Shown here: in pieces, positions 55,801 through 64,000 of the stretch | How positions within the stretch are numbered: position 1 is the stretch's first letter | How the letters are laid out: every line of letters starts with the position of its first letter | NCBI RefSeq assembly: GCF_900177615.1 | Contig: NZ_FXAP01000001.1 | Span: 254,825 to 318,824, forward strand | DNA: 64,000 nt | Direction: 5' to 3' | Source: Plantibacter flavus | Lineage (GTDB): Bacteria > Actinomycetota > Actinomycetes > Actinomycetales > Microbacteriaceae | The notes under the pieces: model-generated | Database searches by the model: none | What the model was told of the DNA's origin: nothing | Seen by the model: only the letters and a program-made list of their open reading frames with translations | Translations under genes and position numbers: made by a program

Positions 55801-57444
55801 TCACGCGGTCTGCAGGGCGTGGGCGTCGAGGATCGTGTAGCTGTAGCCCTGTTCCGCAAGGAAGCGTTGGCGGTTCTGCGCGAACTCCTGGTCGACCGTG
55901 TCGCGCGACACCAGCGTGTAGAAGCTCGCGGTGAGTCCCGTGGACTTCGGGCGCAACAGGCGGCCGAGACGTTGCGCCTCCTCCTGTCGTGAACCGAACG
56001 ACCCCGACACCTGGATGGCGACGGTCGCTTCGGGCAGGTCGACCGAGAAGTTCGCGACCTTCGAGACGACGAGCACCTGTTCGGTGCCGTCGCGGAAGGC
56101 CTGATAGAGCCGTTCGCGCTCGTCGACCGGGGTGGCGCCCGTCAGCTGCGGGGCACCGAGCGTCTCGGCCAGCTCCTCGATCTGATCGAGGTACTGCCCG
56201 ATGACGAGGATCTGCTCCCCACGGTGCCGTTCCACGAGCTGCCGGACGACGTCGAGTTTCGCCGGAGCGGTCGCGGCGAGGCGGTACCGCTCGTCGTCGG
56301 CGGATGCGGCGTAGGTGAGTCGGTCGGCCTGGGGCAGATCGACGCGCACCTCGAAGCACGCGGCGGGGGAGATGAAGCCCTGCGCCTCGATCTCCTTCCA
56401 TGGGGCGTCGAACCGCTTCGGGCCGATGAGCGAGAAGACGTCGCCTTCGCGGCCGTCCTCCCGGATGAGCGTCGCCGTCAGGCCGAGGCGACGCCGCGCC
56501 TGCAGTTCGGCGGTGAGCTTGAAGACGGGGGCCGGGAGCAGGTGTACCTCGTCGTAGACCACGAGGCCCCAGTCCATGGCGTCGAGCAGAGCGAGGTGGG
56601 CGTACTCGCCCTTCCGCTTGGCGGTGAGGATCTGGTAGGTCGCGATCGTGACCGGCTTGACCTCCTTCACCTGCCCCGAGTACTCGCCGATCTCCTCGGC
56701 GGTCAGGGAGGTGCGCTTCAACAGCTCGTCGCGCCACTGCCGTGCCGACACCGTGTTCGTGACGAGGATCAGGGTGTTCGTGGAGGCCGTCGCCATCGCC
56801 CCGGCACCGACCAGGGTCTTGCCTGCACCACAGGGGAGCACCACGACGCCGGAACCGCCGGAGAAGAAGTTGTCGACCGCTTGCTGCTGATAGTCGCGGA
56901 GGTGCCAGCCGTCCTCGACCAGGTCGATCTGGTGCGGCGTGCCGGCGGTGTATCCGGCGAGATCCTCAGCTGGCCAGCCCAGCTTCACGAGTTCCTGCTT
57001 GAGCGCGCCACGTGCCCACGGCTCGACGAGGAAGGTGTCCGGCGTCGGGTGTCCGATGAGGAGGGGCGCGATCCGCTTGGCGCCGGCCACCTCGGTCAGG
57101 ATCGGGAGGTCCGTGGAGCGGAGGACGAGCTCGCCCTCCTCGGAGCGTTCGATCACGAGCCGGCCGTAGCGGTTGACGGTCTCGCGCATGTCGATCGTCA
57201 CGGACGCGGGGATCGAGAACTTCGAGTACCGCTCCAGCGTCTCGATCATCTGGTCGGCATCGTGACCGGCGGCCCGCGCGTTCCAGAGTCCGAGACGGGT
57301 GATCCGGTAGGTGTGGATGTGTTCCGGCGCGCGCTCGAGCTCGGCGAACACCGAGAGATCGTGGCGGGCGTCCTCGGCGAGCGGGTGGGCGACCTCGAGC
57401 AGCACGGTGCGGTCGCTTTGGACGATCAGTGGTCCATCAGACAT
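55801..57444 (-). CDS. XPB-like superfamily 2 DNA helicase
   Basis: 547 residues. An N-terminal XPB-type domain (about 1-180) precedes the helicase core: Walker A VVLPCGAGKTLVGAG, DEVH box VVYDEVHLLPAP, RRRLGLTATLIRED (motif III), and QRLGRLLRPKSTG (motif VI). Bacterial XPB homologues unwind 3'-5' and anneal strands; their repair role is not settled. The ATG at 57444 is right for the family; a much longer frame runs into the partner gene's antisense and is rejected. The next gene upstream encodes a helicase-associated partner. Confidence 0.92.
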   Translation of the reverse strand: MSDGPLIVQSDRTVLLEVAHPLAEDARHDLSVFAELERAPEHIHTYRITRLGLWNARAAGHDADQMIETLERYSKFSIPASVTIDMRETVNRYGRLVIERSEEGELVLRSTDLPILTEVAGAKRIAPLLIGHPTPDTFLVEPWARGALKQELVKLGWPAEDLAGYTAGTPHQIDLVEDGWHLRDYQQQAVDNFFSGGSGVVVLPCGAGKTLVGAGAMATASTNTLILVTNTVSARQWRDELLKRTSLTAEEIGEYSGQVKEVKPVTIATYQILTAKRKGEYAHLALLDAMDWGLVVYDEVHLLPAPVFKLTAELQARRRLGLTATLIREDGREGDVFSLIGPKRFDAPWKEIEAQGFISPAACFEVRVDLPQADRLTYAASADDERYRLAATAPAKLDVVRQLVERHRGEQILVIGQYLDQIEELAETLGAPQLTGATPVDERERLYQAFRDGTEQVLVVSKVANFSVDLPEATVAIQVSGSFGSRQEEAQRLGRLLRPKSTGLTASFYTLVSRDTVDQEFAQNRQRFLAEQGYSYTILDAHALQTA

Positions 57445-57494
57445 AACGGTCGAGTCTACCGGCGGATCCGGTGCGCAACCCCCTGAGCGAGCGC

Positions 57495-59330
57495 TCAGCC
57501 GGCGATCCGGACCTCGGTGATCATCGCGAGCGGCAGGGTGCGTTCGACGTCTGCCGACCGGTCGAGACCGCGCAGACGACCGCCGGCGAGGCTCACCGGT
57601 TCGATCGTGAACGTGGATCGGCGCTCGCCGTGCTGCAGCTGCACGGTGACCGGCGTGTGGTCGCGGACGGCGATCTCCAGCTGCTTGGCCAACCATGCGC
57701 TGCTCGTGTCGCCGCTGTCGTCGGCGCGGAGCCGCGACACCAGATCCGGTTCCGTCGAGGCGGCCGGAGCGGAGAGGCTGGTGCGCATGACCGGCTGCCG
57801 GCGGATCCGGAGCGGGGTGCCGCCGTCGTCCTCCGCGACCACCGGGTATCGCGCGTCGTGGAGGGCCCAGTAGACCGTCGACGCCTCGATCCGGCTGGTG
57901 AGCCGGTGCTCGTCGCTCGGACGGAGACCGAGCGCCACGAGGCTCTGGTCGACCGAGATCGCCGCGATCAGGCCGGTGTCGTCGGAGCGGATGTAGCTGC
58001 TGCGTCCAGGGTCGGCCGAGGCGTCGGCGGACGCGCGGATCGTCCCGACGCGGACGAGGCCGAATCGGGATGCGGCCTCGGACACGAGGTACCGCAAGGG
58101 CTGGGGGACGCCGGTCAGGGAGATCGACTCGAGGTAGGCGAGCAGGTCCTCGGCCGTGTCTCCGTCGGCGAGGGCCCGGGTGACGCTCGCGGTCGTGATG
58201 CGGTACCTCGACGCCTGGGCGCGCCCCTCCGGCTCCGCGAGGGCCCGGAGTCGGACGTCGAGTTCCGCCGTCGGGGGACCGAGCGCGATGACGGTCAGGT
58301 CGTCCTGGAGGACGACCTGCGACACCTCGGCGGGGAGCATGGACGCGAGCGTCGAGGCCGCGTCGGCCGCGTGGTCGTCGACGAGGAGTCGTCCGAATCC
58401 GCTGGTCGCCCCGTCGACGGTGATCCCGAGCAGCTCGGCGACCGCGTCGACCGCGCGCGTCGGTGTCACGACGGCATCCTCCGCCAACGGGTACCACCAG
58501 CTGAGCTCCTCGACCAGGTCGACGGAACCGCGCCGGTACGCCGTCAGGATGTGATCGCGGACCGTGGCCGGGATCGCGTCGCGCCAGGCTGTCGCGAGAC
58601 GGAGCCAGCGTTCCGCGGTGGCTGATGCCAGCCAGGCCTCGCCGACCTCGCTCACGCGGATGGCGGAGCCGATCGCGTCGGTGAGCCCGGCAGCCGACGC
58701 CACGGACAGGGCGAGCTCGATCTGGTCTGGCGTGCTCGCCGCCGCGGCTGCGAGTCGTTTGAGGTCCGGCATGGACGGGGCTCCACGGCCGAGCAGGCGC
58801 GCGGGCTCGCGGTCGAGTTCGTGGAGGCTCTCGCCGACGATGCCGACCGCGCCGGCCGCTCGCTCGCTCGCGAGGGCGTCCGTGTCGGGCGAGGGGCGGG
58901 TGGTGTGGGACGTCGGCGCCTCCGCCGGAAGTTGGAGTTCGGCACGGCCGGGTTTGCCGCTCGCCGCCCACTCCTCGAACACCGCGGACACCGCGCTCAC
59001 CGGCCTGATCGGGCCGGCTCCGTCGTCCAGCACGAGGACGTCCGCCTCCAGCCGCTCCAGGGCGGCATCCACCTCCGACTGCTCGCGTCCGAGTGTGGTC
59101 GCGAGCGACTGACGCTCCGTCTCGTCCAACGCGGCGGCGAGCACGGCGAGGGTGTCGCGGTCGAGCAGCGCCATCCGGCGGGCGACGCTCGCATCGTCCA
59201 ACAGTGCCTCGGCGAAGTCGAAGAAGTCCGCGATGCGGGCTGAGGAGGCCCTGCGGTCGGGCGTCAGCCTGCGGAGCGCGTCGTCCGGGAGCTCCCGAAG
59301 GCGGCGCGCGATCGCGAAGGCCTCGCCCAT
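57495..59330 (-). CDS. Helicase-associated (Helicase_C_3-type) protein, partner of the XPB-like helicase
   Basis: 611 residues. It has a helical N-terminal region with winged-helix-like pieces (AIARRLRELPDDALRRL), then a central domain of the Helicase_C_3 type (SQVVLQDDLTVIALGPPTAELDVRL), a coupled segment with YRITTASVTRALADGDTAEDLLAYL, and a C-terminal ligand-like domain (PVTVQLQHGERRSTFTIEPVSL) resembling WYL folds. No ATPase motifs. It sits 50 bases upstream of the XPB gene. Function unknown; a helicase cofactor or loader is inferred. Confidence 0.8.
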   Translation of the reverse strand: MGEAFAIARRLRELPDDALRRLTPDRRASSARIADFFDFAEALLDDASVARRMALLDRDTLAVLAAALDETERQSLATTLGREQSEVDAALERLEADVLVLDDGAGPIRPVSAVSAVFEEWAASGKPGRAELQLPAEAPTSHTTRPSPDTDALASERAAGAVGIVGESLHELDREPARLLGRGAPSMPDLKRLAAAAASTPDQIELALSVASAAGLTDAIGSAIRVSEVGEAWLASATAERWLRLATAWRDAIPATVRDHILTAYRRGSVDLVEELSWWYPLAEDAVVTPTRAVDAVAELLGITVDGATSGFGRLLVDDHAADAASTLASMLPAEVSQVVLQDDLTVIALGPPTAELDVRLRALAEPEGRAQASRYRITTASVTRALADGDTAEDLLAYLESISLTGVPQPLRYLVSEAASRFGLVRVGTIRASADASADPGRSSYIRSDDTGLIAAISVDQSLVALGLRPSDEHRLTSRIEASTVYWALHDARYPVVAEDDGGTPLRIRRQPVMRTSLSAPAASTEPDLVSRLRADDSGDTSSAWLAKQLEIAVRDHTPVTVQLQHGERRSTFTIEPVSLAGGRLRGLDRSADVERTLPLAMITEVRIAG

Positions 59331-59335
59331 GGTCG

Positions 59336-59611
59336 TCAGCGCGGCGACTGACCGCGGGACTCGCGGGACCGTCGTACGGCACCCACGATGATGAGCGTGA
59401 TCAGCATCAGGAAGGCGATCGGGAGTCCGACGAGCGGCAGGATCGTCACGACCGGCCAGACGCCGACGGCGAAGTCGCCCTGCTCGAGGCCGGTGGCGGT
59501 GCCGACCATCACCGCGACGAACGCGGCGATCGACACGGCGACGATCGTCACGACCATGTAGGCCAGGATCCGTTCGGGCCGCGAGATGCTCGGCGTCTGC
59601 TCATCAGTCAC
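59336..59611 (-). CDS. Small two-helix membrane protein
   Basis: 91 residues from a GTG at 59611 (VTDEQTPSISRPERILAYM). Two membrane helices at about 18-40 and 53-79, then a basic tail (VRRSRESRGQSPR). It lies 5 bases before the helicase-associated gene, apparently first in that operon. Function unknown. Confidence 0.75.
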   Translation of the reverse strand: MTDEQTPSISRPERILAYMVVTIVAVSIAAFVAVMVGTATGLEQGDFAVGVWPVVTILPLVGLPIAFLMLITLIIVGAVRRSRESRGQSPR

Positions 59612-59746
59612 GCTCCCAGGATAGAGGCACGCGGCTGCTGCACCGAATAGGCTGGGGGCCGAGGGCCGATGGTCCTCTCGATCACGCTTCCTGCGCGATC
59701 ACCGCACGGCGCTGCATTTCTGCGCACGACACACAGCGAGGTTCCC

Positions 59747-60130
59747 ATGCCCACCGGCAAGGTCAAGTTCTACGACGAGGAGAAGGGCTTCGGCTTCATC
59801 AGCTCTGATGACGGCCAGGAGGTCTTCCTGCACGCTTCCGCACTGCCCGCGGGCACGGTCGGCGTGAAGCCGGGGACGCGGCTCGAGTTCGGCATCGCCG
59901 ACGGCAAGCGCGGCGCCCAGGCGCTGTCCGTGCGCGTCCTCGAGGCTCCGCCCAGCCTCGTGAAGCTGAAGCGCAAGCCGGCCGACGACATGGCGATCAT
60001 CGTCGAGGACCTCGTGAAGCTCCTCGACGGCATCGGTGGCGACCTGCGCCGCGGCAAGTACCCGAACAGCAGTCACAGCACGAAGATCGCTGCCGTGCTG
60101 CGCAAGGTCGCGGATGAGCTGGATGCCTGA
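59747..60130 (+). CDS. Cold-shock domain protein with C-terminal extension
   Basis: 127 residues. Residues 1-66 form a cold-shock domain (GKVKFYDEEKGFGFISSDD, EVFLHASAL). The 60-residue extension (LVKLKRKPADDMAIIVEDLVKLLDGIG, then SSHSTKIAAVLRKVADELDA) is helical and conserved in actinobacterial CspB-like proteins. Likely an RNA-binding regulator. It overlaps the DUF3027 gene by 8 bases. Confidence 0.9.
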   Translation: MPTGKVKFYDEEKGFGFISSDDGQEVFLHASALPAGTVGVKPGTRLEFGIADGKRGAQALSVRVLEAPPSLVKLKRKPADDMAIIVEDLVKLLDGIGGDLRRGKYPNSSHSTKIAAVLRKVADELDA

Positions 60131-60815
60131 CGCCGATCAGGAGACGCCGGTCGAGGATCGCGACGTCACGGCCGACGCTGACGCCCGAGCCGAGTCGGAC
60201 GAGCATCGCTCGGACGACGGCACCGATGGAGAGTCGACCCCGGCACCCGTGCCGGACGAGACCCTGATCGCCGCCGTGGAGCTCGCGCGCGAAGCGCTGC
60301 AGGAGATCACGCCCGCGAGTACGGTCGGTGAGCCGGCCGGGCACGTCGTGGTCGATGATCACGTCGTCTCGCTGCTGTTCGCGAACACGATGGCGGGCTA
60401 CCCCGGATGGTTCTGGACGGTGACGCTCTCGCGGACCGCCGACGACGCCGCGCCCAACGTGCTCGAGACGGAGCTGATGCCCGGCGACGGCGCATTGTTG
60501 GCTCCGCAGTGGGTGCCGTGGTCGGAACGCCTCGCGGACTACCGCGCCGCGCAGGAGGCGGCGGCAGCGGCTGCGGCTGACGACGCGCTCGACGACGCGG
60601 ATGACACCGACGAGTTCGACGATGACGATGTCGCGCTGTCCGGGGATCCCCGCGACCGTGACCGCGACGGCATCGAACTCGAGTACGACGAGGACGACGT
60701 CGATGCGGCGTCGGACGATTCCGACGATGACTCGGATGACGACGACTCGGACGAGGACGACTCCGACGAGGACGAAGACTCCGACGAGGACGACGACCGG
60801 TTCGAGGACGAGTAG
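60123..60815 (+). CDS. DUF3027 protein with extreme acidic tail
   Basis: 230 residues from ATG 60123, overlapping the previous stop. An acidic N-terminus (1-45), the DUF3027 core (about 46-140: ELAREALQEITPASTVGEPAGH, GYPGWFWTVTLSRTADD, PQWVPWSERLADYRAAQEA), then about 75 residues almost entirely Asp, Glu and Ser. The family is actinobacterial and uncharacterised. The tail suggests binding to basic partners such as ribosomal or nucleoid proteins; the overlap with an RNA-binding CSD gene supports a nucleic-acid link. Confidence 0.85.
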   Translation: MPDADQETPVEDRDVTADADARAESDEHRSDDGTDGESTPAPVPDETLIAAVELAREALQEITPASTVGEPAGHVVVDDHVVSLLFANTMAGYPGWFWTVTLSRTADDAAPNVLETELMPGDGALLAPQWVPWSERLADYRAAQEAAAAAAADDALDDADDTDEFDDDDVALSGDPRDRDRDGIELEYDEDDVDAASDDSDDDSDDDDSDEDDSDEDEDSDEDDDRFEDE

Positions 60816-60840
60816 CACTCGCGCACCACGCGACAGACGA

Positions 60841-60877
60841 ACGGGCGGCCGAACCTCGAGAGGGTTCGACCGCCCGT
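60841..60877. terminator. Convergent terminator between DUF3027 and serC
   Basis: Arms ACGGGCGG/CCGCCCGT with inner CGAACC/GGTTCG around a short loop; no T-tract. Confidence 0.82.
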
Positions 60878-60901
60878 ACGGCGTTCAGCGGGGGAGTCGG
60901 A

Positions 60902-62023
<1,122 letters not shown>

Positions 62024-62158
62024 CTAGAGGCGGGGGCCTCATGACGTCGTGCCACGGCGCCCGGATGCGTCCACGCGGGGCGGAGTGGCTTGGCGCGGGA
62101 ACGTCGCCGCCGCGCACTAGGCTTACCGGGAACGTGCAATCGGGCAGGGAGGGCGTCG

Positions 62159-62860
62159 ATGACCGATTTGATTGACACCACAGAGATGTATCTCCGCACC
62201 ATTCTGGAGCTCGAGGAGGAGAACATCATCCCGCTTCGGGCGCGGATCTCCGAGCGCCTCGGGCACTCCGGACCGACGGTCTCGCAGACGGTCGGTCGGA
62301 TGGAGCGCGACGGACTCGTCGTCGTGTCGGGCGACCGGCACCTCGAGCTCACCGAACCGGGCCGACGCAAGGCGGTCCACGTCATGCGGAAGCACCGCCT
62401 GGCTGAGCGCCTCCTGAGCGACGTCATCGGGCTCGAGTGGGAGTTCGTCCACGAGGAGGCCTGTCGCTGGGAGCACGTCATGAGCGAGCAGGTCGAGCGC
62501 AAGCTGCTCGACATGCTCAACCACCCCACCGAGTCGCCCTACGGCACCCCGATCCCCGGGCTCGACGAGTTCGGCGACAGCCCCGCCGTCGCCTTCTCGC
62601 AGGGCGTCATCAACATCGTCGGCCTCGTCGAAGGACGCTCCGAGCCGGTCACGGCGACGGTGCGACGTCTCGGCGAACCGGCGCAGGTCGACCCTGAACT
62701 CCTCCTGCAGCTGAAGCAGGCCGGCGTCATGCCGGGTCGCGCCGGAACCTTCGCGGCCGCGGGCGGCTACGTGCTCGTCACCATCGACGGTGTCGAGGGT
62801 GGCCTCGAGCTGCCCAACGAGCTCGCGACGCACATCTTCGTGGAGATCCCTGCCGCGTGA
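62159..62860 (+). CDS. DtxR/IdeR-family metal-dependent repressor
   Basis: 233 residues. N-terminal winged helix (YLRTILELEEENIIPLRARISERLGHSGPTVSQTVGRMERDGLV), a dimer and metal domain with HRLAERLLSDVIGLEW, EEACRWEHVMSE and NHPTESPYGTPIP, and a C-terminal SH3/FeoA-like domain. These match IdeR/DtxR metal sites, so iron or manganese control is expected. No classic iron box was found in the window. ATG at 62159 after GGGAGGG. Confidence 0.92.
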   Translation: MTDLIDTTEMYLRTILELEEENIIPLRARISERLGHSGPTVSQTVGRMERDGLVVVSGDRHLELTEPGRRKAVHVMRKHRLAERLLSDVIGLEWEFVHEEACRWEHVMSEQVERKLLDMLNHPTESPYGTPIPGLDEFGDSPAVAFSQGVINIVGLVEGRSEPVTATVRRLGEPAQVDPELLLQLKQAGVMPGRAGTFAAAGGYVLVTIDGVEGGLELPNELATHIFVEIPAA

Positions 62861-62914
62861 GCATGAGACGTGTATGAGGATTCCCTCATGTGCCCGTTTT
62901 CCCGTGATCGAAAC

Positions 62915-62943
62915 GTGACTTTCTGAGGGGTAACCCGTAGGCT
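62915..62943 (+). promoter_or_regulatory. Candidate promoter of the CHAP-domain gene
   Basis: GTGACT (62915-62920), a 17-base spacer and TAGGCT (62938-62943) suggest a vegetative promoter with a 5' leader of about 160 bases. The leader has short hairpins (GGCCATGATCTGGCC; ACCGAGG/CCTCGG) but no recognised riboswitch. Confidence 0.4.
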
Positions 62944-63109
62944 GTCACTCGTCCTGAAGGCCATGATCTGGCCCCAGGAAGACGACCGAGGCACCCCCTA
63001 GCCCGTCCCTCGGCCACACGAACCGACATCAATCGTCGGATGGGGCTGCGCCATGTCGATCGCCACACCGTGATCCTCGTCGCTCATGCGGGGTGCCGGA
63101 GGAATCCAC

Positions 63110-64000
63110 TTGACTGCAGCTGGCGAGAGCGGCCCCGACCAGGCCGAGACGACCCCGAACGTCCCCCTCACCCGGAAGCAGCTCCGAATCCAGGAGCAGG
63201 CCGCGAAGCAGGCTGAGGCGACCACCCCGTCCCAGTCGGACGCAGACGACGCGCTCGTCGCCGACGTCGCTCCGGACGCACCCGTCGACCATCCCGAGAT
63301 CGTCCTCGACGATGCCGTGGTCGAGGAGGCCGACACCGCCGTCACGACCGGTGAGGTCCGTCTCGACGAGCGGCCGCTGACGAAGCCCGCCGCGCCGGAG
63401 CCGACGGCCCCGCAATCCTTCACCGTGACATCCGCCACGGACCCCTCGTTCGCGACCGTCACGCCGCTCCGCACCGGTGCGGACCGCGTCGCCCGCAGGA
63501 AGCCCCCGGTCAAACCGACCGCGTCGACGGTCGCCGTGCGCAAGCCGAAGCCGTCCGGAGCCCGACCCGGATCCGTGCGCGGCGTCGCCACCATGGCCTT
63601 CCTCGTGCCGGCACTGGTCGCCACCGTCGCCCTCCCGGCGTACGCGGCGAGCAGCAGCGCGCAGACCGAGTACGGGACGTCCGCCTCGGAGCAGCTGAAG
63701 ACATCGGGTGCCCAGAGCGTCGTCGCTTCCGACAAGGTGGCCGATGTCCCGATCTCTCGCGACCTCTACAGCGCGACGACGCCGGACGAGCTCGCGGAGC
63801 GCCAGCGGCAGCTCGACGCCGCTGCAGCTGCCAGCAACGCCACCTACTCGATCACCGTGGGCGCACGCCAGGCGGGCGACGACTACCCCTGGTTCGACCA
63901 GGCGACAGACGACGAGGGCGGCGGGCTCTCGCCGCTGCGCTACTACTACCGCGAGTGCGTGGACTTCGTCGCCTGGCGACTCAACCGCGACGCGGGCACG
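63110..64000 (+). CDS. CHAP-domain cell-wall hydrolase-like protein (3'-truncated by window edge)
   Basis: 297 residues visible from a TTG at 63110 with GGAGGAA 5 bases upstream. A long acidic, Pro/Ala-rich cytoplasmic N-terminus (1-150, with VPLTRKQLRIQEQAAKQAE) precedes one membrane helix (about 164-182, VATMAFLVPALVATVALPAYAA), a 60-residue spacer and the start of a CHAP amidase/endopeptidase domain with YYYRECVDFVAWRLNRD, which holds the catalytic Cys; the His lies beyond the edge. Probably cleaves peptidoglycan outside the membrane. Confidence 0.8.
   Translation, partial: MTAAGESGPDQAETTPNVPLTRKQLRIQEQAAKQAEATTPSQSDADDALVADVAPDAPVDHPEIVLDDAVVEEADTAVTTGEVRLDERPLTKPAAPEPTAPQSFTVTSATDPSFATVTPLRTGADRVARRKPPVKPTASTVAVRKPKPSGARPGSVRGVATMAFLVPALVATVALPAYAASSSAQTEYGTSASEQLKTSGAQSVVASDKVADVPISRDLYSATTPDELAERQRQLDAAAAASNATYSITVGARQAGDDYPWFDQATDDEGGGLSPLRYYYRECVDFVAWRLNRDAGT

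Noticed and set aside
55801-59382. A 1193-residue minus-strand frame spanning the XPB helicase and its neighbour
   Set aside because: Only the last 547 residues are XPB-like; the upstream part is an alternate-frame reading of the helicase-associated gene.
62915-63109. A ydaO (c-di-AMP) riboswitch before the CHAP-domain gene
   Set aside because: The class often precedes wall hydrolases in actinobacteria, and GAACCGACATCAATC resembles part of its 3' consensus, but the 5' half and other conserved loops are missing.

Overview
The window is high-GC chromosomal DNA of an actinobacterium, most likely a member of the Microbacteriaceae. The evidence is mycothiol synthase (mshD), GlnR, CarD, SigK/RskA, MutT1 beside ppk, SenX3-RegX3, a WXG100 protein, two-site CIRCE control of groEL, an LAxTG sorting motif and many GTG/TTG starts. 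Gene orders such as carD-ispDF-cysS-rlmB, glnR-mshD and mutT1-ppk match mycobacterial neighbourhoods as I remember them. No phage, integrase, IS transposase or CRISPR array was seen. The genus is not resolved.

Layout. 1-16 kb: a partial GH20 hexosaminidase; a ZTP riboswitch ahead of glyA-folD; a DUF559-type nuclease gene bracketed by two copies of a long palindrome; galT-galK divergent from a DeoR-type regulator; ybaK, a CPBP protease and DUF2200; an MFS pump with its TetR regulator and a ParB-like unknown; a gamma-butyrolactone-receptor-like regulator; tRNA-Lys; and sigK-rskA preceded by what looks like a structured RNA. 16-31 kb: pstSCAB with a PHO box, mutT1, ppk, mshD-glnR, a run of small membrane, nitrobindin-like, YgfZ and FUSC genes, a methyltransferase and gpmA.

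31-46 kb: two secreted surface proteins, one of them a chaplin-like, LADTG-anchored repeat protein; phoU divergent from senX3-regX3; a lipoprotein; carD-ispDF; a winged-helix protein; cysS-rlmB; a DUF4032 protein; an orphan sugar-ABC ATPase; and a DsbA-like protein. 46-64 kb: tRNA-Thr, a YdcZ-type transporter, nitroreductase-msrB, DUF3263 and LytR_C genes, a cold-shock gene, groEL with two CIRCE operators, a two-part lipoprotein, a WXG100 protein, a histidine kinase/response regulator pair, an XPB-like helicase with its Helicase_C_3-type partner, a CSD protein with DUF3027, serC, a DtxR-family regulator and a partial CHAP-domain protein.

How they work together. Phosphate is the main theme: uptake (pstSCAB), polyphosphate (ppk), sensing (phoU, senX3, regX3) and a PHO box at pstS lie within 20 kb. 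One-carbon metabolism (glyA, folD, ygfZ, serC), thiol and redox defence (mshD, msrB, DsbA-like) and stress control (sigK, CarD, CIRCE-groEL, cold shock) fill much of the rest. The least explained parts are the palindrome-bracketed nuclease, the branched RNA upstream of sigK, and the chaplin-like surface locus.
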